A stretch of DNA of 38,586 nucleotides from Deltaproteobacteria bacterium. GTDB taxonomy: Bacteria; Myxococcota_A; UBA9042. The stretch is taken from contig VGRO01000036.1 in assembly GCA_016875335.1 (NCBI GenBank), positions 1 to 38,586 of the forward strand, given 5' to 3'. The translations under genes and the position numbers were made by a program. Positions 17,596 through 24,349 of the stretch are shown here, in pieces. The notes beneath the pieces were generated by a model. It searched no databases. It saw nothing but the letters and a program-made list of their open reading frames with translations, and was not told the origin of the DNA. Each line of letters begins with the position of its first letter. Within the stretch, counting starts at the first letter, position 1.

Positions 17596-18555
17596 ATGGC
17601 CCTTACTGCCCTGGTCAGCGATCCCATCGCCAGCGAAGGCGTGCAGGTGCTGCGCCAATCCGGCTTGTTTGATCGCGTCGACGTCAAGACCGGGCTGCCC
17701 GGCGCCGAGTTGCGCGCGATCCTGCCCGAGTACGATGCCCTGCTGGTGCGGTCGATGACCAAGGTCCGTGCCGACGAGTTCGCGTGCGCCCCGCGGCTCA
17801 AGGTGGTCGGTCGGGCCGGAGCCGGGGTGGACAACGTCGACGTCAAGGCGGCGACCGCCAACAAGACCCTGGTCATGAACACCCCGGGCGGCAACAACAA
17901 CGCCGTGGCCGAGCTGGTGCTCGGGTTCCTGTTCGCCCTGGCCCGCGGCCTGCCCGACGCCACCCACTCGACCCGCGCCGGCCAGTGGGAGAAATCGCGG
18001 TTCATCGGCCGCGAGATCGAGGGCCGAACGCTCGGCGTGGTCGGCCTTGGCGCCATCGGCCGCATCGTCGCGCGCAAGGCCGGGGCGCTCGGCATGCGGG
18101 TCATCGGCCACGACCCGGCGCTCGACGACGCCCGCATCGCTGCGCTCGGCGCCCAGCCGCGCTCTTTTGACAGTCTCTTGGCCGAGAGCGACGCCGTGAC
18201 CGTCCACGTGCCGCTATTGCCGCAGACGCGCGGGCTGTTTGGCGCGGCGGCGTTCGCGAAGATGAAGCGCGGCGCGTGGTTGGTCCACGCAGCCCGCGGC
18301 GGCATCGTGGTCGAGGCGGACCTGCTCGCCGCCTTGGACAGCGGCCAGGTGGGCGCGGCGGCGCTGGACGTCTTCGTCGAGGAGCCGGTACCGGCCGACC
18401 ATCCGCTGCTGCGCCACCCCAACGTGTTGGCGACGCCGCACATCGGCGCCAGCACCCGCGAGGCGCAGGACAAGGTCGGCGTGCAGATCGCCCATCAAGT
18501 CGTGCGCTACTTGCGCGACGGCGTCGCCGAAAACGCCGTCAACCAACTGGGCTGA
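17596..18555 (+). CDS. serA: D-isomer-specific 2-hydroxyacid dehydrogenase, likely D-3-phosphoglycerate dehydrogenase (short form)
   Basis: NAD-dependent oxidoreductase; in the serine pathway it converts 3-phosphoglycerate to 3-phosphohydroxypyruvate. The product is 319 residues. ATG 17596 follows AAGGAGG at 17584-17590; the upstream GTG 17578 would place that site inside the gene. The Rossmann motif GLGAIGR starts at G150. The catalytic triad reads R234 (in HAARGGIV), E263 (in VFVEEP) and H282 (in PHIGAST). [11 protein letters not shown] and [13 protein letters not shown] are typical of PGDH. There is no C-terminal ACT or ASB domain, so serine feedback inhibition of the E. coli type is not expected. 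Another 2-hydroxyacid substrate is possible. It breaks the usual rpoC-rpsL neighbourhood. Confidence 0.88.
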   Translation: MALTALVSDPIASEGVQVLRQSGLFDRVDVKTGLPGAELRAILPEYDALLVRSMTKVRADEFACAPRLKVVGRAGAGVDNVDVKAATANKTLVMNTPGGNNNAVAELVLGFLFALARGLPDATHSTRAGQWEKSRFIGREIEGRTLGVVGLGAIGRIVARKAGALGMRVIGHDPALDDARIAALGAQPRSFDSLLAESDAVTVHVPLLPQTRGLFGAAAFAKMKRGAWLVHAARGGIVVEADLLAALDSGQVGAAALDVFVEEPVPADHPLLRHPNVLATPHIGASTREAQDKVGVQIAHQVVRYLRDGVAENAVNQLG

Positions 18556-18573
18556 GCGGCCGGCGCCCGCCCT

Positions 18574-19536
18574 GTGCCGCACTGCGAGGCCGTCATCGCG
18601 CATCCCCAGCAACTCATCGGCCTTGCTCTGGACACTTGCAGCACGTGCGCTCACCCGTGGCCGGTCGGCGTGTGCCCGCTGTGCGCGCCGGGGCCGATGG
18701 CGCCGCCCGCTGAGGCCGCGGGTCACCCGGCCGCCGACGCCGACGTCGAGACGGCCCTCTTGCGTGCGCTGCGGATGACCCCGCCGCTCTTGATCCTGCG
18801 CGGCGGCGAGTGCCTGTTGCGACACAACGCCCTGGATCTGTTGACCGCGTGCCGCCAGTCGGGCGTCGGTCGCGTCGAAGTGTGGACCGCGGGTCCGCTA
18901 CTGGCCCGGCCGCAGTTCGCGCGGACCATCGCGCGGGCCGGCGCCACCGACGTGGGGGCCGTGCTTTTCGGTGACACGGCCGAGGGCCACGACTACGTGG
19001 CGGGCGCGGCTGGGCATTTCCAACGGGTGCTGGCCGGCGTGCAGCGGGCCCGCGCCGCGGGCCTGGGCGTGCGGCTGCTGGTGCCGGTGCTACGGCCGAC
19101 GTATCGGGGTCTGGTCGGGGTGGTGCGCAAGGCGATCCCGGCCGGCGTCCAGGGGCTGCACCTGTGGACGCCGCCGGGACCGGACCGCGACGCGCACCCC
19201 TTGCTGGCGCCGCTGCCGATGGCCGCCCCCTATGTGCAGGCGGCCGTGCAACTGGCGCGGACGGCGGGCCTTGATGTGCGCACTGAGGGGCTGCCGGCCT
19301 GCCAACTGGGACCGCACGCCGGTCTCGCCGTGGCGACGCTGCCGGCGATCTCGGCGGGGCCGGCCCAATCGGGAGCTTTGCCTCACGCGTTTGGGCCGCC
19401 CTGCGCGGCGTGCAGTTGGCAAGGTCGCTGTGCGGGGCTGCCGCAGGCGCACATCGACGCGCATGGCTGGGTGGGCGTGGCGGCGCGAAACGATCCCGCG
19501 CAGTTGACCAACCTGCCCCAGCGGGTGGGTGGGTGA
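18574..19536 (+). CDS. Radical-SAM-like protein with non-canonical cysteine motif (degenerate HxsC-like)
   Basis: 320 residues from GTG 18574, 18 bases after the dehydrogenase stop. The fold looks like radical SAM: a GGE loop (LLILRGGECLLR, about residues 73-84), then GHDYVAGAAGHFQRVLAGVQ resembling the HD...G.F segment of HxsC, and a C-terminal Cys motif PCAACSWQGRCAGL (CX2CX5CxG) preceded by LPAC. The iron-sulfur triad CX3CX2C is absent. Instead C22, C25, C34 and C37 form CX2C-X8-CX2C, like a zinc ribbon or a variant cluster site. It may be an inactive partner, a carrier, or a variant enzyme. Its TGA overlaps the ATG of the next ORF (TGATG), implying translational coupling. Specific function unknown. 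Confidence 0.75.
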   Translation: MPHCEAVIAHPQQLIGLALDTCSTCAHPWPVGVCPLCAPGPMAPPAEAAGHPAADADVETALLRALRMTPPLLILRGGECLLRHNALDLLTACRQSGVGRVEVWTAGPLLARPQFARTIARAGATDVGAVLFGDTAEGHDYVAGAAGHFQRVLAGVQRARAAGLGVRLLVPVLRPTYRGLVGVVRKAIPAGVQGLHLWTPPGPDRDAHPLLAPLPMAAPYVQAAVQLARTAGLDVRTEGLPACQLGPHAGLAVATLPAISAGPAQSGALPHAFGPPCAACSWQGRCAGLPQAHIDAHGWVGVAARNDPAQLTNLPQRVGG

Positions 19537-19769
19537 TGCCTTGGCACGGCGATGCGAACAAGGGTGTCCTGTTTGCCGCCACCATGCCGCCCCTCGCCGG
19601 GAAGGACGCGCTGGCGCGGGCCTGGACGTCCGCCGCCTGCACCGCCGGGACGACCCCGACCTCCGCCGGCAACCGGTGCGCCGGCGAGGCCTCGGCCGCG
19701 CTGCAGATGGCCACCCGCAAGGTTGCCTGCGGTCGGCGCCAATGCGCCGGCAACCCGCGGCGGTGTTGA
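19536..19769 (+). CDS. 77-residue Cys-containing small protein, candidate substrate of the radical SAM cluster
   Basis: The ATG at 19536 shares its A with the TGA of the preceding gene, a classic coupling overlap. Only 8 of 77 codons end in A or T (GC3 about 90%, against roughly 65-70% at positions 1 and 2), which argues that this frame is truly coding. The N-terminal half (MPWHGDANKGVLFAATMPP) has no cysteine. The C-terminal 43 residues carry five, at 35, 48, 65, 70 and 77, the last being the C-terminal residue, with CAG recurring at 48 and 70. A leader-plus-Cys-rich-core layout would suit a RiPP precursor. No homolog is recognised, and the precursor role is inference from layout and neighbours. 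Confidence 0.5.
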   Translation: MPWHGDANKGVLFAATMPPLAGKDALARAWTSAACTAGTTPTSAGNRCAGEASAALQMATRKVACGRRQCAGNPRRC

Positions 19770-20206
19770 GCGCCACCGACGTCGCAGACGGGAAAAGCCC
19801 GGGCAGTCAATGAATTGGCGTGCGCCGCCGTTGGCCATGTGCTCCGCGCACTCGCGTTCCAAGCTGAACCTGCACCAGACCCTGCATCTGCACCAGTCCG
19901 GCGCAGCCGGCCGACCCTGAAACGCCCGCACATCAGCAATCTCCGCGGTCCTGGAGACCACTCGTAGCCGGGTCGCCGCCACCGATGTCCTGCCCTCGCC
20001 ACGCAGGACCGTGCCTCGCCAGGCCCTCCCGGCCAGTCCAGCCCAAAAGCCTGTTGGTCCGGTTGTCCACACGCGACTCCTCCGCGCGGAAAAACCGGAC
20101 CAATTGAGTCTGTTTTCCCGCCGCCAGGTGCGGCCCCGCGCAACATCTGCCACAATGCCTGCGCGTCGCCGGCATGCCCCCGCCGCGCGCGACCGCCCGC
20201 CACTCG
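19770..20206 (+). other. Gap before the 655-residue radical SAM gene; one weak 36-codon ORF
   Basis: 437 bases with no recognised gene. A short ORF at 19810-19920 would encode 36 residues including HSRS, HQT and HLHQS, faintly reminiscent of His-Xaa-Ser motifs, but it has no good ribosome binding site. An imperfect inverted repeat (GCGGAAAA near 20096 and TTTTCCCGC near 20115) flanks a TTGAGT at about 20104. No -10 at the right distance is apparent. A promoter for the downstream operon probably lies here. Confidence 0.3.
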
Positions 20207-22174
20207 ATGATACAAACACCTTCTGCACCCGGCGCGCTGGTCGAAGGCATCGACATCGACCAGTTGGTGCGCGACGGCATCCTGAACCGCGACGAAGCGG
20301 AGGCCTTGCGCCTGAGCCATCAGGCCGAGACTGGCACCGCCCGGTTGGAGGCCCTGCCGTCGACGGCCGGCGACACCTCCAACGAGCACAAGGATTTGGT
20401 CAAGGAGGCCGCCGCCCACCACAAGCGCCACTGGGTCCGGGTGACGCGGCTATGCAACCAGCGCTGCACGTTCTGCCTGGATTCGATGAACCAGGACGGG
20501 ACCATGATCGACGTCGAGTCGCTCAAGGCCTACATCCTGCTCGGTCGCAAGCTGGGCCGGCAGCGGCTCATCCTGTCGGGCGGCGAGGCCAGCGTCCACC
20601 CCAAGTACATCGACCTCATCCGCTACGGGCGCCAGGTCGGGTACGAATGGATCCAGACCGTGACCAACGGCATGATGTTCAGCTACCAGCGCTTTGCCAA
20701 GGCGGCGGCCGAAGCCGGTCTGAACGAGGCCACGGTGTCGATGCACGGCCACACCGCGCAACTGCACGACCGCCTGACCGGCACCCCTGGGGCGTTCGTG
20801 ACCGGCATCAAGGGCATGCAGAACCTGCAGGCCACCGGCAAGGTGGTGGTCAACGTCGACGTGGTCATCAACAAGCAGAACTACAAGGTCCTGCCGGACA
20901 TCATCGCCTACTATTACAACAACTTGAACATCCGCGAATTCGATCTCTTGCACATCGTGCCGTTCGGTCGCGGCTTCGACGAGCACCGCCACTCGCTGTT
21001 TTTCGACTTGAACGACGCCGTGCCCTATTTCCGCAAGGCGTTCGCGTGGGCCGACAAGCCCGACCTCTACCTGTGGACCAATCGGCTGCCGGTGACCTAC
21101 CTCGAAGGCGCCGAGCGGCTCATCCAGGATCCGCACAAACTGCTGAGCGAGTTCGACGGCGGTCGCCACAACTTCGAGGGGTACTTGAAGCGCGGCCTCA
21201 AGCCCGATTGTCACGGCGAGCGCTGCGACTACTGTTTCCTGGACGGCCCGTGCCGGCAGACGATGTTCCCCTACCGCGAGGCCCTTGCCGCGGGGTCGTT
21301 CCCCGCCGTGCGCCGCAAGGCCGTGCAGTTGTGGGCCGGCACCCCTGCGCGCGACCAGTTCGAGCGGCAGGCGGCCCAATGGGTCACGCTGGTCGCCGAC
21401 TCCGCGCAACAGGCCTTGGCGGCGCTGCCCGAAGTGGGGTTTGCCCAGGCGGCGCTGACCTTGGCGCTGCCCGGCGTGGCCGAGGTGCCGGCATTCGTCG
21501 CCGCTTCGCCGCGGCCGCTCGCGCGGTGCCTCTTGGCCGGCGCCGACCAATTGCAGGCGGCCCTGGCGGGCGCGGTGGCGGCGCCGACCGCCATCGAGGT
21601 GCGGCTGGACCGCGCCGTGGCACAGTGGTTGCTGGCGCATCGATCCGCATGGGCCGGCGCGCAGGACAGGCTCGTCGCCGCACTGCCCAACCACGAGACC
21701 CTGTCGGCGAGCAAGGACGGCGACCCGGATCCCGCGACCCTGCGCGCGATTGCGGCGGCCGGCGTGCGGCTCAAGAACGTGCCCAGGTGCGTCGCCGGTG
21801 CCGCGGTCGAACCGGGCGACCACGGCGTGCTCGACGCGGCGATGCTGGACGCCGCGGGCGACCTCGACCTCGACAAATACGTCGCCCATTACACCGCCGC
21901 CGAGTACTACGCCAAAAGCGTCCGCTGCGGCCTGTGCGCACACACCGACCGCTGCCAGGGTTTGCACATCAACTACGTGCGCAACGTCGGCCTGGGCCTG
22001 CTGTCGCCGCTCGACGCCCACGGTCAACCGGTCGCTGGTGGACACAGCTTTGACCAGTTGACCGAGCGACTGCAAAAGGCCAACGCCGCCCGCGCCAAGC
22101 GCGACCAGCAGAAGCAATTTGGCGTCCACAAGCCGGTCGCCGCCGTCGCCGAACTGTCGATCGGCCAGCCGTAG
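20207..22174 (+). CDS. Radical SAM protein with additional C-terminal Cys-rich region
   Basis: 655 residues from ATG 20207; an ATG at 20174 would add only low-quality Pro/Arg sequence, and neither start has a clear ribosome binding site. The triad C83-x3-C87-x2-C90 (RLCNQRCTFC) and GGE (LSGGEAS, about 125) define an active radical SAM core. Strands such as VNVDVVINKQNY and the HIVPFGRG segment follow. A second Cys group at 335, 340, 343 and 349 may hold an auxiliary cluster. The rest is an Ala-rich half with VPRC at 528 and a final CX2CX5CxGLHINYVR at 574-583. That tail motif is shared in outline with the 18574 product, so the C-terminal half may be a second, decayed radical SAM-like domain. 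It lies 21 bases upstream of the HxsC-like gene. The modified substrate is unknown. Confidence 0.85.
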   Translation: MIQTPSAPGALVEGIDIDQLVRDGILNRDEAEALRLSHQAETGTARLEALPSTAGDTSNEHKDLVKEAAAHHKRHWVRVTRLCNQRCTFCLDSMNQDGTMIDVESLKAYILLGRKLGRQRLILSGGEASVHPKYIDLIRYGRQVGYEWIQTVTNGMMFSYQRFAKAAAEAGLNEATVSMHGHTAQLHDRLTGTPGAFVTGIKGMQNLQATGKVVVNVDVVINKQNYKVLPDIIAYYYNNLNIREFDLLHIVPFGRGFDEHRHSLFFDLNDAVPYFRKAFAWADKPDLYLWTNRLPVTYLEGAERLIQDPHKLLSEFDGGRHNFEGYLKRGLKPDCHGERCDYCFLDGPCRQTMFPYREALAAGSFPAVRRKAVQLWAGTPARDQFERQAAQWVTLVADSAQQALAALPEVGFAQAALTLALPGVAEVPAFVAASPRPLARCLLAGADQLQAALAGAVAAPTAIEVRLDRAVAQWLLAHRSAWAGAQDRLVAALPNHETLSASKDGDPDPATLRAIAAAGVRLKNVPRCVAGAAVEPGDHGVLDAAMLDAAGDLDLDKYVAHYTAAEYYAKSVRCGLCAHTDRCQGLHINYVRNVGLGLLSPLDAHGQPVAGGHSFDQLTERLQKANAARAKRDQQKQFGVHKPVAAVAELSIGQP

Positions 22175-22195
22175 CCGCCGAGGAACCGCAGCCCC

Positions 22196-23461
22196 ATGGC
22201 CAACATCGGCTACATCCAGATGGTGCGCCACTGCAACCAGAACTGTGGGTTCTGCAGCAATCCAGAGACGCCGTTCTTCTACGATCTGGACCAGGTGCGC
22301 ACCATCGTCGCCGATTTCGTGGCGCGCGACTACTTTGGCGTCATCCTGACCGGCGGCGAGCCGACCTTGTCGCCGGTCCTGGCCGAGACCGTCGCCCACG
22401 CCCGCGCCAACGGCCTGCACGTGCGCATGATCACCAACGGCCAGAAGCTCGCGGACTGGGACTACTGTCACGCGCTGTGGAAGGCCGGTCTGCAACATGT
22501 CCATGTCAGCATCCACAGCTACAAGCACAAGCTCGAAGACTTCTTGACCGGCACGCCCGGATCGCTGGCCTGGGCCGAGAAGGCTTTGGAGAACCTGGGC
22601 AGGACCGACATCACCGTCAACATCAACACCGTCATCAACCGCTACAATTGCGACCACTTGCACGAGACGATCGACTGGTTTATCGAGCGCTTCCCGTTCA
22701 TCCGCCACTTCGTGTGGAACAACCTCGACCCGTCGATCGGCCGGGCTACCAGCAACAACTACTTCACCGCGCGCTTGGGGCAAATCGAGGTCAGCCTCGG
22801 CAAGGCCATGCGGCGCCTGCACGAGACGGGCCGCAGTTTTCGGGTCGAGCGGGTGCCGCTGTGCTACATGACCGAGTTCGCGCACTGCTCGACCGAGACG
22901 CGCAAGATCGTCAAGAGTGAAGAGCGCATCGTGCACTTCCTGGACAACAAGGGTACGGTGCGCCAGACCGAGTGGGGCCACCTGTACGCCCCGGTGTGCG
23001 ACGGGTGCGGGCTGCGCGCCATTTGCGGCGGCCTGTTCGACCGCGGCGACGCTTACGACCCCAAAGAACTGTCGCCGGTCTTTGCGGACGCTCGGCCCAT
23101 CGTGCAGCGCATCGTCACGGATTTGCAAAGCGACCCGGCGTGGCGCTTGGCCAAGTTCAAGAACCTGGCGACGCTGCCCGCGGCCCACCAGGGCCGAAGT
23201 GAAGCGGGTGCGCATCGCGCCGGCAAGGTGCAGGCGCCCACCGGCGACAAGCTGGTCGAACCGGCGATCGACCCCAAGCGCCGCAGCGACCCGACCGCGC
23301 GCGATTGGACGCCCGGCGTTGACTGGCACCCTGCCGACGACGAAGACGATGTCGATCCGGGCCTGGCGGTTCCGCCGGCGCCCGTGAGCCAGGTCGCGGT
23401 GGCGACGCACCAATTGGCCATCGCTGGCGCCACGCTTGAAACCCTGGGCCGGCCGCAGTAA
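22196..23461 (+). CDS. hxsC: HxsC-like radical SAM maturase
   Basis: 421 residues. It starts directly with the cluster site: HCNQNCGFCSNPE has C13, C17 and C20, then LTGGEPTL. MITNGQKLAD and HVSIHSYKH match the corresponding TNG and HS segments of HxsC proteins. The C-terminal Cys motif VCDGCGLRAICGGLFD (C268, C271, C277) resembles the CX2CX5CGGFF ending of HxsC, preceded by PLCYM (C223). A Pro/acidic tail of about 100 residues (from ~320) is extra. The family partners HxsB in the His-Xaa-Ser system, and an HxsB-like protein is encoded two genes downstream. Assignment to HxsC rather than another radical SAM family rests on remembered motifs. Confidence 0.8.
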   Translation: MANIGYIQMVRHCNQNCGFCSNPETPFFYDLDQVRTIVADFVARDYFGVILTGGEPTLSPVLAETVAHARANGLHVRMITNGQKLADWDYCHALWKAGLQHVHVSIHSYKHKLEDFLTGTPGSLAWAEKALENLGRTDITVNINTVINRYNCDHLHETIDWFIERFPFIRHFVWNNLDPSIGRATSNNYFTARLGQIEVSLGKAMRRLHETGRSFRVERVPLCYMTEFAHCSTETRKIVKSEERIVHFLDNKGTVRQTEWGHLYAPVCDGCGLRAICGGLFDRGDAYDPKELSPVFADARPIVQRIVTDLQSDPAWRLAKFKNLATLPAAHQGRSEAGAHRAGKVQAPTGDKLVEPAIDPKRRSDPTARDWTPGVDWHPADDEDDVDPGLAVPPAPVSQVAVATHQLAIAGATLETLGRPQ

Positions 23462-23502
23462 AAGCCCGCCACCCCGATTGCGCCCCGCTGGAGAGTTTGA
23501 CC

Positions 23503-23988
23503 ATGACCGCCCAAGAGACCCAGACCCCAACCGTCGAACGCCTCGACGACGCCCACAGCCGGGTGACGCTCGCGCTGGAAATCGGCCTCTACCCCATCGA
23601 CGTGCTGTACGGCGCCGCCTACATCTTCATCGACCGCGCCTACGTGCTGCTGGACAAGGACGAAGGCGTCGGTCGGCCGGGTCGCTACCTGGTCCACCTG
23701 CGCGGCAAGAACCCCATGAGCCACGAGCAACTGCTCGCGCTTTGCGGCGAATTCGGCAACGAATTGCTCAGCCAAGCCCTGCGCCGCAAGGTCGTCAAGC
23801 AGAACCAGAAGATCATCGAAGAGATCACGACCCAGGCCATCGCCGGCGCGGCGGGCGGCACGTTGCCCACCGATTTCCTGGCCAACCAGGACGATGGCCT
23901 GGACTTCCTCGACGATCCGCTGGGCATCGCCGTGCCGTGGGAAGAGAAGTTCAAGAAGAAAAAGGACGAACCCGGCGCCGCGCCTTGA
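23503..23988 (+). CDS. hxsD: HxsD-like protein
   Basis: 161 residues. ATG 23503 follows GGAG at 23490-23493; the in-frame TTG 23497 is less likely. Signature segments are LEIGLYPIDVLYGAAYIFID, then RAYVLLDKDE, and GEFGNELLSQALRRKV with a helical continuation ITTQAIAGAAGG. The NELLxQxLR pattern is characteristic of HxsD, the small conserved partner of HxsB/HxsC, whose biochemical role is not settled. The last ~30 residues are polar (EKFKKKKDEPGAAP). Lies between the HxsC-like gene (41 bases) and a shorter paralog (51 bases). Confidence 0.7.
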   Translation: MTAQETQTPTVERLDDAHSRVTLALEIGLYPIDVLYGAAYIFIDRAYVLLDKDEGVGRPGRYLVHLRGKNPMSHEQLLALCGEFGNELLSQALRRKVVKQNQKIIEEITTQAIAGAAGGTLPTDFLANQDDGLDFLDDPLGIAVPWEEKFKKKKDEPGAAP

Positions 23989-24039
23989 TCGCGAACCGCA
24001 GGCCCGAAGAACGCTCCACGCCCCCACCTCCGAGGCCCG

Positions 24040-24273
24040 ATGTCGAACCCGAATCAGACCGTGCTTTTGCACCGCGCGCTCTACATGCAGCAGGCGATCA
24101 AGCAGGCGGCCGAGACGTTCGCCGATTTCGCCAGTTTTGCCATCAGCCGTCAGGGCGCGCACTACGCGGTCGCCATCTCGGACATCGACGCCGAGGCCGA
24201 TGGCGACGTGGTCGCCGAGTTCTGCAACTTCGCGCTCTACAACACCATGCAGCGCAAGCGCAAGAAAATCTGA
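24040..24273 (+). CDS. Short HxsD-like paralog
   Basis: 77 residues. It aligns by eye with the preceding HxsD-like protein: LYMQQAIKQAAETFADFA against LYPIDVLYGAAYIFIDRA (LY-x6-AA-x2-F-x-D-x-A), and EFCNFALYNTMQRKR against EFGNELLSQALRRKV. It lacks the long C-terminal helix and charged tail. The tandem arrangement suggests duplication and specialisation, for instance as two halves of a recognition subunit or as a carrier. It contains one cysteine. It precedes the HxsB-like gene by 76 bases. Confidence 0.72.
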   Translation: MSNPNQTVLLHRALYMQQAIKQAAETFADFASFAISRQGAHYAVAISDIDAEADGDVVAEFCNFALYNTMQRKRKKI

Positions 24274-24349
24274 CGCCCGCTTGGCCGCGAACGCGGCCGC
24301 AACTGTCGCCCCATGCTCGGCGCCGCCCCTTGGCCGCCGCGGAGTTTGC

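Noticed and set aside
19383-20280. Antisense open frames across the gap in the Hxs-like cluster
   Set aside because: Arg/Gly-rich translations without motifs; the + strand frame from 19536 has the better codon-position bias.
20011-22053. Overlapping + strand open frame across the 655-residue radical SAM gene
   Set aside because: Arg/Pro-rich shadow; the true frame contains the radical SAM motifs.
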